NCBI GenBank assembly: GCA_030431675.1
Contig: JAUIIV010000002.1
Span: 1-64,000 of the forward strand
Reading direction: 5' to 3'
DNA length: 64,000 nucleotides
DNA from: Gammaproteobacteria bacterium
GTDB lineage: Bacteria > Pseudomonadota > Gammaproteobacteria > UBA6186 > Azoamicaceae
In this document: positions 35,335 through 44,011 of the stretch, piece after piece
Layout: every line of letters starts with the position of its first letter
Position numbering within the stretch: position 1 is the stretch's first letter
The notes under the pieces: generated by a model
Database searches by the model: none
Told to the model about the DNA's origin: nothing
What the model saw: the letters and a program-made list of their open reading frames with translations, nothing else
Translations under genes and position numbers: made by a program

Positions 35335-35613
35335 ATGCACGGTATAGTTGAGCGTTTGCATCATACAATGAAGGAAGATTTTTACAATATAAAATTCTGT
35401 AAGAATATTTACAGTTCATTAGAGGAATTACAAGTGGACATTGATGCATGGTTGCAGAATTACAATAATTTACGTCCGCATTCTGGGCGCTATTGCTACG
35501 GCAAAACCCCGATGCAGACGTTCGAAGAATCCAAACATCTTGCAATTGATAAAAATATTGATAATATGTTGGAACCATCAGACAACTCAATATATCCGGA
35601 AGAAACTGTCTGA
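35335..35613 (+). pseudogene. 3' fragment of an IS481-family transposase
   Basis: About 90 residues match the end of an IS481 integrase-core transposase: HGIVERLHHTMKEDFYNIKF, LEELQVDIDAWLQNYNN, LRPHSGRYCYGKTPMQTFEE. The first two catalytic Asp residues are missing, so it cannot be active. A TGTCAAG sequence at 35625-35631 may be the element end. The 5' part is not found upstream. Confidence 0.75.
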
Positions 35614-35793
35614 CTTACGCGGAAGTGTCAAGTTAAATCTGGTTTTTTGCAAAAATTAAAATTTGCGCACGAGCTAACAAACAGTCTATTTTAAACGACT
35701 TTATCCATTAGCAGCATAGTTTCGACTAATGCAAACGCCCCAATAAAAAATGTTCGCAAAAGTAAAGGTTCAAAAAGAAACAATAAACTATGC

Positions 35794-35799
35794 TATAAT
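35794..35799 (+). promoter_or_regulatory. Extended -10 promoter of the pilin gene
   Basis: TATAAT preceded by TGC (TGCTATAAT), an extended -10, lies about 30 bp upstream of the GTG start. No strong -35 is required for this form. A GAGG ribosome binding site is at 35821. Confidence 0.5.
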
Positions 35800-35830
35800 G
35801 TAAAGAATATTTTACGTTTCGAGGTTAGCG

Positions 35831-36367
35831 GTGTCTAAGGCATTTAGTTTAATCGAATTATTAGTTGTAGTTGCAATTATTGGGATCTTAGCCGCCGTGG
35901 CTTCGCCAGTGTACAAAAGTTATGTTATTAGAACAAATATATCTAAGCAATTACCTATAATAGACCGAATAGCTAGGGATGCAATTACTTACAGAGAATT
36001 GAATGGAGACTTTCCTACAACCCTAAGCATAAATGGTGTTACAGTTACGAATAGTCATACTGCATGGCATCTAGTAAATTTAGGTGATTTAGCGCAAATC
36101 AATTACGAGAGTAATAATGACGCAGTAAGGTTAACTATATCTATATCTGGTTTAGATGGAATTGATGGTTATGTAGATCCTTCTGGAGGAGGGGAAAGAT
36201 ACTATTCCGCTTTGGTATATGTAATAAGAGATAATAATGGAATACTTTTAACCGAATGCGGGCCTTGGGGAGCATATACTTCTCAGTTTATTCCCACCGA
36301 GTACCTAACACCAATAGGTTGTGATTGTGCTGCCGCAACTAATTTCTGGACAAACGGTAATTGCTAG
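35831..36367 (+). CDS. Type IV pilin-like protein
   Basis: 178 residues from GTG. A two-residue leader ends at SKA and cleavage gives FSLIELLVVVAIIGILAAVA with E5, the classic N-methylated pilin helix (Ala at -1 instead of the usual Gly is tolerated by the prepilin peptidase). The C-terminal half has four Cys that could form disulphides (LTECGPWG, PIGCDCAAA, NGNC). It looks like a pilin or minor subunit for a type IV pilus or type II secretion. It stands alone, far from the other pilins at 43-45 kb, between two IS remnants. Confidence 0.8.
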   Translation: MSKAFSLIELLVVVAIIGILAAVASPVYKSYVIRTNISKQLPIIDRIARDAITYRELNGDFPTTLSINGVTVTNSHTAWHLVNLGDLAQINYESNNDAVRLTISISGLDGIDGYVDPSGGGERYYSALVYVIRDNNGILLTECGPWGAYTSQFIPTEYLTPIGCDCAAATNFWTNGNC

Positions 36368-36437
36368 AGCGAAGAGAACTTATAAAATACTTCGATGTAA
36401 TCGATAATAGTTTTTTTAGCTTCATCTAGATTTAGAT

Positions 36438-36580
36438 AAATATTTGAACAATATTATTGAGTAAGACCATCGCTTTATCAAAAAAACTGTAAGATTAACA
36501 CTTGTTTTTAAAGCAGAGCATTCGGCTACTGCCACGTTACAAGAAATTGAGTTGCATCATATGTTGCGCAAGGACCAACA
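36438..36580 (+). pseudogene. Remnant of an IS6-family transposase
   Basis: Translation gives KYLNNIIE, a stop, DHRFIKK, a one-base frameshift at an A-run, then VRLTLVFKAEHSATATLQEI and ELHHMLRKDQQ. This matches the C-terminal DDE region of IS6 transposases (KYLNNIIEQDHRFIKRRVRP..TLxGIEAMHMIRKGQ). The stop and frameshift make it dead. It overlaps no other gene. Confidence 0.65.
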
Positions 36581-36602
36581 AGTAAGCAAAATATTTAATT
36601 CT

Positions 36603-37979
36603 TTAGTAACCAGCAAACCATTTGCTGGGCGCACAAGGCTGTGCTGCAGGAGTTGAAACATTAAAGTAGGCATGTATTTTACCCATGCCATGCAAAATCA
36701 TAAATCTACTCAGTAATTCTCTATACTGAGCCCTAATAAACTCTACTTTCGCTAAATAAAGCTCATCAGCAGCATCTAGCAAGTCTAGTATATCGCGCTT
36801 ACCATCAGCATATTCTTTGTAATATACATCTCTTGTATTTTGTAGAGTATCAACCCGATCTTTAAGAAAAACTAACTTGCCCTTATAGTTTACATATCCG
36901 CTCCAAGTATGGCGCATATGTTGTTCTACCAAGCGCATAGTCTCACTAAGTGTCTCTTTGTTAGCCTCAATCATCCATCCTGCTTTTTGCTCTTTGGCAA
37001 CATCCGCCCCACCACGGAATAAGTTATAGCGCATTTGTAGCATTGCACTAAGACTATTAGTAGATTGATTATATCCATCAACATTTTTATTACTGGTACC
37101 AGCTATTTCTAACTCTAAGCGAGGGAAGTAATTTGATTTTGCATAGCATTTATCAGCACGAGCTGCCCTGATCTCTGCATTAGCCTTATACACTCTTGGA
37201 TGATTATTTAAAGCCACTGCAACAGCAGCCTCTTCTCCAGTAGGCAACATATTTTCTGGTGAGTCTGGCCTATACATAACCCCAGGCTTTTTACCTACAA
37301 CTTTAATGTAATCTGCTTGTACATCACGCACCTGTCGTTGTACATCTAACATCGAGGTATGGGCACGAGACAATCTACTCTTAGCTAAATCTAAATCACC
37401 TTCTTTTACATTAGATATCTTATCACGCACCATTTGATCTACTAGATCTTGCAGATATAACATATTATCTTTGGCATGCATAAATACAGACCGCAACATT
37501 ATATTATCTATGTATGATCCAGAAAGATCTAAAATTACGTCTTCCAAGGTAGCAAGCACATTAAAAGTTGCACTCTGTACTCTGGCAGTATCAGCCTCTA
37601 CGGTAGAGCGCACCGCAAAGCCATCAAACAACATTTGTTTGATACTCATACCAGCCTCACGCTTAGTAAGAGTTAGATCACCATTAACAGGCTCAGACAA
37701 ACGTGTAAAATAATTTTCATTATGATCTCTTCCAAAACTAGCAGATAAATCAACAGAAGGAAAATATCCGCTAATAGACTCGCGCAAATTACTATTGCTT
37801 GCAAAACGTTGTGCTGACTGACGCAAGATCTCTGGGTTGGTTGGTACGGTCTCTTTAACAACATCCTCTAGTTTCTCTGCCCATACTAAACCAGGTATGG
37901 CTATGAACAAGCTAATACCTACTATGAACCTTTTATATATTTGCTGCATTTCCATATGCATATCGCACAGTTCTCCCAT
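36603..37979 (-). CDS. tolC: TolC-family outer membrane channel protein
   Basis: 458 residues (a start ten codons in is likely). A signal peptide (RFIVGISLFIAIPGLVWA) is followed by the repeated coiled-coil/strand pattern of the OEP family: TVPTNPEILRQSAQRF, a central LDLAKSRLSRAHTSML and a second copy VALNNHPRVYKANAEIRA. It forms the trimeric exit duct of type I secretion or drug efflux. No inner-membrane or adaptor genes are nearby, so it is probably shared. The 3' end lies near an IS6 remnant. Confidence 0.88.
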   Translation of the reverse strand: MGELCDMHMEMQQIYKRFIVGISLFIAIPGLVWAEKLEDVVKETVPTNPEILRQSAQRFASNSNLRESISGYFPSVDLSASFGRDHNENYFTRLSEPVNGDLTLTKREAGMSIKQMLFDGFAVRSTVEADTARVQSATFNVLATLEDVILDLSGSYIDNIMLRSVFMHAKDNMLYLQDLVDQMVRDKISNVKEGDLDLAKSRLSRAHTSMLDVQRQVRDVQADYIKVVGKKPGVMYRPDSPENMLPTGEEAAVAVALNNHPRVYKANAEIRAARADKCYAKSNYFPRLELEIAGTSNKNVDGYNQSTNSLSAMLQMRYNLFRGGADVAKEQKAGWMIEANKETLSETMRLVEQHMRHTWSGYVNYKGKLVFLKDRVDTLQNTRDVYYKEYADGKRDILDLLDAADELYLAKVEFIRAQYRELLSRFMILHGMGKIHAYFNVSTPAAQPCAPSKWFAGY

Positions 37980-38095
37980 CTATGTAAGTTTTATAGCTCA
38001 GTTACACGGTTTTGTAAACCCGAGAGAATGTTTGAATGGCATTTAAATCGAATATCGGCTATATTGCAATTGGATTGCAAATTGGACGAAAAAAG

Positions 38096-39319
38096 ATGTA
38101 CATTCACCGTAATCTCGAAAAAGTAATACTCGATACAAGCAAAAACTTCCCCGTAGTAATGGTGACCGGACCAAGACAGGTGGGTAAGACCAGCATACTT
38201 AAGTCATTATCTGATGAAAGTAGGACTTACGTTAGCCTAGATAGCCCTCGCGCAAGGCAAATGGCTCAAGAAGATCCAGAGCTATTTATGCAAACATATC
38301 CCCCTCCTGTGCTCATAGATGAGGTCCAATACGCTCCAAACCTATTTACCTATATCAAAATTTCCATAGACAAAGATAGAAAACCCGGTATGTATTGGCT
38401 TACTGGCTCACAACAATTTCATTTAATGAAAAATGTAACTGAATCTCTTGCCGGAAGAATAGCAGTACTTAAACTATTAGGAATGTCTCTGCAAGAGCAA
38501 ATGCAACAACAATTAAGCAACAATCCATTCATCCCAGATCGCAGTATACTTAAAGAAAAGTCAAAATCTACATCTATGCTACCAGCACCAAGTATATTTG
38601 AAAAAATCTGGCGTGGTGGCTATCCAGAATTGGTTACTAAACCAGAAATGAACTGGGAAATTTTCTATGACTCATACACTCAATCATACATACAAAGAGA
38701 TGTAAAAGACTTAATTACAGTCAGTGAAGAGGCGTCGTTTGTCAAGTTTTTGCGTGTAACAGCTTCGCTGAGCGGAAAAATGGTTAATTATAGTGATCTA
38801 AGCAAAGAAATTGGAATCTCATTAAATACAGTAAAATCATGGCTCTCTATATTAGAAACCTCAGGTATTATTTATTTTTTACAACCTTACTATAATAACT
38901 TAGTAAAACGTTTAGTAAAAACACCTAAGCTTTACTTTCTTGATACTGGATTATGCTGTTTCTTATCAGGGTGGTCTACTCCATCAGTACTAGAAAAGGG
39001 AGCTATGTCTGGGGCAATGCTAGAGACTTACGTGATATCTGAAATCATTAAGTCTTACTGGCATAATGGAAAAAAAGAACATTTATTTTACTATCGCGAT
39101 AAAGATAAAAAAGAAATAGATCTAATCATTGAAAAAGATGGTATCTTGTATCCAGTAGAAATTAAAAAAACCGCTTCACCTAGCATTAAAGCAACATCAA
39201 ATTTTAGTTTGCTTAACAAATTTAACAAAAAAGATGTACATGGTGCTTTAATATGCTTAAGCCAAGAATTTTTACCTTTAACCAGATACGTAGATATAGT
39301 GCCAGTTAGCTTAGTATGA
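38096..39319 (+). CDS. DUF4143 ATP-binding protein (AAA_14)
   Basis: 407 residues from the ATG at 38096. Walker A VTGPRQVGKTSILKSL (~17-32), Walker B VLIDEVQYAPNLF (~75-87), sensor region LTGSQQFHLMKNV, then a winged-helix segment (YSDLSKEIGISLNTVKSWLS) and a C-terminal nuclease-like fold (YRDKDKKEIDLIIE, VEIKKTAS). These proteins are frequent in host-associated bacteria with no settled role. A dead copy of the same family lies at 93-380. It converges on the response regulator gene with 20 bp between. Confidence 0.85.
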   Translation: MYIHRNLEKVILDTSKNFPVVMVTGPRQVGKTSILKSLSDESRTYVSLDSPRARQMAQEDPELFMQTYPPPVLIDEVQYAPNLFTYIKISIDKDRKPGMYWLTGSQQFHLMKNVTESLAGRIAVLKLLGMSLQEQMQQQLSNNPFIPDRSILKEKSKSTSMLPAPSIFEKIWRGGYPELVTKPEMNWEIFYDSYTQSYIQRDVKDLITVSEEASFVKFLRVTASLSGKMVNYSDLSKEIGISLNTVKSWLSILETSGIIYFLQPYYNNLVKRLVKTPKLYFLDTGLCCFLSGWSTPSVLEKGAMSGAMLETYVISEIIKSYWHNGKKEHLFYYRDKDKKEIDLIIEKDGILYPVEIKKTASPSIKATSNFSLLNKFNKKDVHGALICLSQEFLPLTRYVDIVPVSLV

Positions 39320-39339
39320 GCGGTATAAAACACTATATG

Positions 39340-40503
39340 TTACTTAGTACGTTTAATAGTCAAAACAGTGATATCATCTGGCACTGTCGCTGTATTATCA
39401 TGCATATCCAAGGCTAACTCAGGGGTCATATGTGTTATGACCCCTTTCTTTTGTTGCACAAAGTTTAGTAGTTCTATCTCTTTGGTGGATAAATCTTTTT
39501 CTGGCATATATACCTCAAGCACACCATCGCTTAACATTACGATAGTATCTCCCGGCTCTATAGTTACTTTTTGTTCTTGATAATATACCTTAGCGGAAAT
39601 TCCTATTGGAAAACCTTCTCCAGGCAAGTATTCAGCTTCACCAGTACTTTTTAGTAGAATAGGACTTGGGTAATGACCACCAACCCCATACGTAAAAGTT
39701 CCAGTATTTATATTTAGAATGCCATAGTTTATTGTGATGTACTTATGTGATTGTGCTGCATATAGCTCAGCATTAATTGCCTGCATAATTTGTGATGGAC
39801 TTAAGATGGTTTTATCACGGTTAACCTGATAACGTGTTAGATATTGGTTGATAATACTTTTTAGCAAAATGGTGATAAAAGCTGATGCCGCTCCATGTCC
39901 AGATACATCTGCTAAATATACTCCATACTGATGCTTAGTTATTTTAAAATACTCTACAAAGTCACCACTTAACTCTAACGAAGGAATTATCTTATAATCT
40001 ATATGAAAATCTTTATCTGCAAAATGCTCTGCCGGCAATAAACTAAATTGCAAATGCCTACCAGCAACCTGATCTTCTTTCAACATCTGTAGATTATATG
40101 CATTCTTTTCCGCATAGGCTTTATTTTCTTCAGCAAGATGTTTAGTCTCTAAAGCATTAATGACTGTATGCTCTAAAACCTGTAAGTCAACAATAGGTTT
40201 GGTGATAAAATCCCAGGCGCCAAGACGTAAAGCTTGAATCGCGTCTTGCATCTCACCAGCGCCTGAGATTACCATGACTGGAATATCTGGGTCTTCGCTA
40301 TGTATTTCTTGCAATACCTCCAAGCCAGATATGCCAGGCATGTGCAGATCTGTCAAAACTACGTCAGGTTTTTTATCCCTATATAGTTGTAACCCATCCT
40401 TACCACTCTTTGCGGTATAGATTTCATAACCGCAGTCTTCTAGATATGCTTCAAGGGTGGCGAGTAAAGTATCTGCATCATCAATTATTAGAATTTTATC
40501 CAT
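39340..40503 (-). CDS. Response regulator with SpoIIE/PP2C phosphatase domain
   Basis: 387 residues. N-terminal receiver (~1-120) with the acidic pair near D8-D9, phosphoacceptor D52 (VVLTDLHMPG) and K~103 (FITKPI). A linker helix follows, then a PP2C-type phosphatase of the SpoIIE/RsbU form (~170-385): GVYLADVSGHGAASAF and TIVMLSDGVLEVY supply metal ligands. Such proteins dephosphorylate an anti-sigma antagonist and link a two-component signal to a partner-switch. Neither the kinase nor the antagonist is next to it. Confidence 0.9.
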   Translation of the reverse strand: MDKILIIDDADTLLATLEAYLEDCGYEIYTAKSGKDGLQLYRDKKPDVVLTDLHMPGISGLEVLQEIHSEDPDIPVMVISGAGEMQDAIQALRLGAWDFITKPIVDLQVLEHTVINALETKHLAEENKAYAEKNAYNLQMLKEDQVAGRHLQFSLLPAEHFADKDFHIDYKIIPSLELSGDFVEYFKITKHQYGVYLADVSGHGAASAFITILLKSIINQYLTRYQVNRDKTILSPSQIMQAINAELYAAQSHKYITINYGILNINTGTFTYGVGGHYPSPILLKSTGEAEYLPGEGFPIGISAKVYYQEQKVTIEPGDTIVMLSDGVLEVYMPEKDLSTKEIELLNFVQQKKGVITHMTPELALDMHDNTATVPDDITVLTIKRTK

Positions 40504-40613
40504 TCCTTAAACATAGCACTGTAATTTTGACCTACCTCAAAACAATGTTCCAAGACATAGTGTCAAAAGTTATACTCAAGAGCATTTTTTTGTATATATA
40601 GAGAGCTTTTTGC

Positions 40614-41852
40614 ATGAACTGGCATAAGAATATTTTATTGATTATCTCTGGACTACTAGCTGCAACCAATGGCTATGCACATGATAAAATAGTCCCTAGA
40701 GAATTTATAGAGGCATGGAAGAATGGCACTACCAATTTGGAATTTCGTTTACGTTATGAAAACGCTCGACAAGAAGGTCTAGATGAGGCACGCGCGACTA
40801 CTTTACGCTCTAGATTAGGCTATGAAACTGCAGACTTTTGTCAATCTAGAATGAGAGTAGAGTTGGTTGATGTATCAAATTTTTTTGGCACACATTTTAA
40901 TCCTGGAGTCAGTGATTTACGAAAACCTAATTATGCGCTGATAAAAGATCCACGTGGTGCAGGTGTTACCGAAGCAAAATTTATTTATAGTGGCTTTGCC
41001 AACAATGAAATAATACTTGGGCGTCAATATATTAATCTAGATAATCAACGTTTTATTGGTATGAATAATTTTAGACAATACCCGCAGAGCTTTGATGCTT
41101 ATGGTATTCGTAACCAGATGATTGATGATTTTGATTTTTATTATACTTTTATATCGCATGTTAATACTAATTTTGCTAATGGGCGTGGCGTTGAAGGCAG
41201 GCGTAGCCTCAGCACACATTTAATTCATATTGAGTGGGAAGGATATAAGTATGGACATATCACAGGTTACGGATATATAAATAAAGATCATACAGTAAAC
41301 ACTAATTCTAATATTACTGTTGGTGTTAGATTTCATAATCCTTCCGAGTATGCTGAATTTGGTGAGTTTGGTTATACAGCAGAGGTAGCCCGTCAACAAG
41401 CTCGCTTTAATAACCCCAACTCTTATGTATCTTGGTATGCAAACTTTTCTGTATCTAAGACTATTTCATGTATAACAGGTCTTGTGGGCATAGAGAAGCT
41501 TGGAGGACATCAAACTGGTAATCGAGCATTTATAACTCCCATGGGCAGCGTAGATGACTTTAATGGAATTGCCGAGGTGTTTAATACCACTCCTGGTAGA
41601 GGTTTACAGGATTACTATGCAAAATTGTGTTTTAGTAACTGCGATTTCACAATAGCTGCAATATATCATTATTTCCGCCTCGACCGTGGTCCTGGAGCCA
41701 AGCGCGCAGGTAAAGAAATAGATATAACTGCAGAAATTGCATTGAGCGAACAAATAACCCTAACTGGGGCTTATGCACACTATGTGCCTAAAAACAATGT
41801 CGCAGTAAATACTAGACGTGTATGGATCATGTTAAACGCTAAGGTAATGTAG
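40614..41852 (+). CDS. Outer-membrane porin-like protein
   Basis: 412 residues with a signal peptide (SGLLAATNGYA, cleaved ~22). The mature part is a regular run of amphipathic strands: TNLEFRLRYENARQEGL, TTLRSRLGYETADF, KFIYSGFANNEIILGRQYIN, and it ends in an aromatic-rich strand. This is typical of a 16-18-strand porin of the alginate-export/Opr kind. It is probably a solute channel; the substrate cannot be read. It converges on mlaA, with a hairpin between the two. Confidence 0.7.
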   Translation: MNWHKNILLIISGLLAATNGYAHDKIVPREFIEAWKNGTTNLEFRLRYENARQEGLDEARATTLRSRLGYETADFCQSRMRVELVDVSNFFGTHFNPGVSDLRKPNYALIKDPRGAGVTEAKFIYSGFANNEIILGRQYINLDNQRFIGMNNFRQYPQSFDAYGIRNQMIDDFDFYYTFISHVNTNFANGRGVEGRRSLSTHLIHIEWEGYKYGHITGYGYINKDHTVNTNSNITVGVRFHNPSEYAEFGEFGYTAEVARQQARFNNPNSYVSWYANFSVSKTISCITGLVGIEKLGGHQTGNRAFITPMGSVDDFNGIAEVFNTTPGRGLQDYYAKLCFSNCDFTIAAIYHYFRLDRGPGAKRAGKEIDITAEIALSEQITLTGAYAHYVPKNNVAVNTRRVWIMLNAKVM

Positions 41853-41857
41853 GTTTA

Positions 41858-41904
41858 ATGATATGTTGGGCGCACTCAATCAGGTGGTTCGCCCAACATA
41901 TCAT
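41858..41904. terminator. Bidirectional terminator-like hairpin between the porin gene and mlaA
   Basis: ATGATATGTTGGGCG (41858-41872) is the exact reverse complement of CGCCCAACATATCAT (41890-41904), with a 17-base loop that contains the mlaA stop. It is placed between two convergent genes. No T-run follows, so termination in one direction may need extra factors. Confidence 0.55.
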
Positions 41905-42598
41905 GTCCTTGTAAACTCTCAGTTGGCATTTCTCCAGTTAGTACATACGTACGATTTTGTAGGTAGCCACTCCTTACTAATTCATAATTTGCAACACCTG
42001 CAGCACCTATGAGAGTCTCTAAATCTCTTGCGACATAACGACGATTTATCAGCGCTGTTACATAAGAAATATTACGCCATTTTGGCTCTAAATATGAAGG
42101 AGGCCATAACCACAGTTCACCAAATAAACCTATTCCATCACGAATAGTACTTGGGCCTATAAGAGGTATAATCAGGTAGCTGGACTCCTTCCATCCCCAT
42201 TTATATAAAGTTTGGCCTAAATCATTGCGTGAAAATTCTAAACCCATCGGGGTTGCGACATCAAATATCCCTGCCAATCCAAGTGTAGAATTAACTGCAA
42301 AGCGCGCAGAATCATGAAAAAACTGTCTAAAACGCAATTGTAATAGATCATTTACAATAGTTAATACAGTTCCGATATTGCTATAAAAATTTTCTACAGA
42401 AGCCTTTGCTGGCATAGGTAGTATTGTGTCGTACGCAATCATTGCCGGCTTAAGATATAGCTTATCTACTGCATTAGTTACATAATATGTGACTCTATTT
42501 ACCCTCTCTAGGGGATCATTCTGGGGATCTGCAAAAGCAGCCCCAGAACAGACTAACCCCAAAGACACAACTACCGCCAAACGGACACGGAGAAACAT
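41876..42598 (-). CDS. mlaA: MlaA (VacJ)-type outer membrane lipid asymmetry protein
   Basis: 240 residues. N-terminal signal sequence, then DPLERVNRVTYYVTNAVDKL, ARFAVNSTLGLAGIFDVATP and FSRNDLGQTLYKWG, the MlaA family blocks. MlaA removes misplaced phospholipid from the outer leaflet with OmpC and passes it to MlaC. The usual lipobox Cys is not clear: the Cys in LGLVCSGAAFA has Val at -1, so the protein may be cleaved by signal peptidase I instead. No mlaBCDEF gene is in the window. Confidence 0.88.
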   Translation of the reverse strand: MFLRVRLAVVVSLGLVCSGAAFADPQNDPLERVNRVTYYVTNAVDKLYLKPAMIAYDTILPMPAKASVENFYSNIGTVLTIVNDLLQLRFRQFFHDSARFAVNSTLGLAGIFDVATPMGLEFSRNDLGQTLYKWGWKESSYLIIPLIGPSTIRDGIGLFGELWLWPPSYLEPKWRNISYVTALINRRYVARDLETLIGAAGVANYELVRSGYLQNRTYVLTGEMPTESLQGHDMLGEPPD

Positions 42599-42656
42599 TT
42601 AGTAAACCTCTATTAATATATTGTCTGCGAATATATAAAGTATCAAGTCAGCAAAC

Positions 42657-43136
42657 CTATTGTCTATAAACTGCAGCGGTCACAGCACCTAACAACATTC
42701 CTTTGACCACATTAGCTAGCATCCAACTCGCAGCAATCATAAATGGTATTGGCAAATATGAATATGTGCCTAAATCTAATGCAGCCAATAATAACCCAAT
42801 GTATAAACCGTAGCGTAAACCTTCACTGATACCTAGACTTTCGTAGTTACGGGTAAAAATAAAGACAAACATAATAGCATATAGAAATTGGCTTGCAGCC
42901 ATTACCACCAAAAATTCTGGTGACTTAGCACGCCATAGTTTTACAGTTGCCTGATACTGATCCATCATCAGTACGCCATGGACAAAATAATCAAATCCAA
43001 ACATTACTGCAAACACTACTAATACGGCTAACACATATCTGCTTACGTTCACGAGAAGCTCCCTTGCATTAATTGAAATAGGTCGCAGGCGCAGACAAAC
43101 CAGAAATCTATGCATCACATATACTTTTGGATACAC
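42657..43136 (-). CDS. Inner-membrane protein, function unknown
   Basis: 159 residues with about four hydrophobic segments (~28-47, ~72-92, ~105-125, ~128-150). An internal motif, YFVHGVLMMDQYQATVKLWR, links the first and second. The first 25 residues are basic, and an ATG at codon 8 is a possible start. It follows mlaA on the same strand after ~60 bp in reverse order, and may be read with it. No family is named. Confidence 0.55.
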   Translation of the reverse strand: MYPKVYVMHRFLVCLRLRPISINARELLVNVSRYVLAVLVVFAVMFGFDYFVHGVLMMDQYQATVKLWRAKSPEFLVVMAASQFLYAIMFVFIFTRNYESLGISEGLRYGLYIGLLLAALDLGTYSYLPIPFMIAASWMLANVVKGMLLGAVTAAVYRQ

Positions 43137-43279
43137 CTACTAATTAATACTATGTGAAATTAAAACAAACTGCCAGCCAGCATGAAGCATGCCACTAAAA
43201 AAAGGATACTGAAATTTATAAAAGTCTTAACGAATTTCAGCATGCAAGAGCTCTCCGGATGAATTACCATGAAATACCT

Positions 43280-43459
43280 ATGAAGTATAGAACGGCAAGC
43301 AAGCGTGGATCTTCACTTACCGAGGTTTTGTTAAGTTTATGTATCATTTCTCTAATTTTAACTGCCAACGCCAGGCTGTTATTTCGTGCAGTGCAGATAA
43401 ATAATGCATTGCAGGAGAAAGTACAGCGCCTATGCAATGGTAGAGCTAATAGTTACTAG
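43280..43459 (+). CDS. Very short minor-pilin-like protein (PilV/GspI-like leader and helix)
   Basis: 59 residues from the ATG at 43280 (an ATG at 43259 is also possible). The leader MKYRTASKRG is followed by SSLTEVLLSLCIISLILTAN, giving Glu at position 5 after cleavage at Gly. Only the N-terminal helix and about 25 further residues remain, far shorter than a normal 120-170-residue minor pilin. The stop is natural in this frame. It overlaps the next gene by 56 bases. It may be a truncated gene or a helix-only subunit. Confidence 0.6.
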   Translation: MKYRTASKRGSSLTEVLLSLCIISLILTANARLLFRAVQINNALQEKVQRLCNGRANSY

Positions 43460-43865
43460 CCTTATTACAGTGGTTATTATCAGTATCTGTATGCATTATT
43501 TAATCAGCTTAAATAAATTTGTAATTAAACACCGTAAGCAATTTGCTTATAGCACTGCCCGCATGCGCACTAGATTTCATTTACTAGATGACTTGTCTCG
43601 GGCACAGAAGGTAAATATAACACTGCAGACATTGGAACTATGTAATTTACATTGTATCAGGTACGAATTGCGTAACAGCGTATTACCTACAAGCCACCCA
43701 ATGCATGCCTATGCTTTATACCGTATCGAGCAAGACAGACGCGCAGAGGCTATAGTAGAAGGAATTACTAATTGGCACCTGCTAATAGATAACAATAGGC
43801 TGCAGGTGCTTATTGTATTTTTAGATCAGAATACCTTGGAGATAAATCATTGGCTGCCTACTTAA
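43404..43865 (+). CDS. PilW/GspJ-like minor pilin
   Basis: 153 residues. A short basic leader MHCRRKYSA followed by YAMVELIVTSLITVVIISIC places Glu at position 5 if cleavage is after Ala, the prepilin layout. The globular part has the PilW-like pattern of short strands (KVNITLQTLELCNLHCIRYE, HAYALYRIEQDRRAEAIVEG). It overlaps the gene before by 56 bases and the small gene after by 16. It would prime pilus assembly with the other minor pilins. Confidence 0.65.
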   Translation: MHCRRKYSAYAMVELIVTSLITVVIISICMHYLISLNKFVIKHRKQFAYSTARMRTRFHLLDDLSRAQKVNITLQTLELCNLHCIRYELRNSVLPTSHPMHAYALYRIEQDRRAEAIVEGITNWHLLIDNNRLQVLIVFLDQNTLEINHWLPT

Positions 43866-44011
43866 TCGTGCTATCTGCTATATGTAGTGTAATGGTGGTA
43901 GAAATATATGCAGAACTTATAATCCAACAGCAAATTATTAATAACTATTGTCAGCCATATGCAATGAATTATGCATCTGCAGTAAACGCTGCACCTGCTG
44001 CTCTAGAGTAA
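43850..44011 (+). CDS. Tiny pilin-like peptide (PilX/GspK-position)
   Basis: 53 residues from a TTG at 43850-43852 with GGAG about 9 bases upstream. It begins AAYLIVLSAICSVMVVEIYA, a hydrophobic helix, then QQQIINNYCQPYAMNYASAV. There is no clear basic leader or Glu5. Its 3' end overlaps the opposite-strand glycosyltransferase gene. It is in the place where PilX/GspK would stand in a minor-pilin operon, but whether it is translated is uncertain. Confidence 0.35.
   Translation: MAAYLIVLSAICSVMVVEIYAELIIQQQIINNYCQPYAMNYASAVNAAPAALE

Noticed and set aside
42540..42598. MlaA as a lipoprotein
   Set aside because: The Cys in the leader lacks a proper lipobox (Val at -1), so a lipoprotein call is not supported, although MlaA homologues often are.
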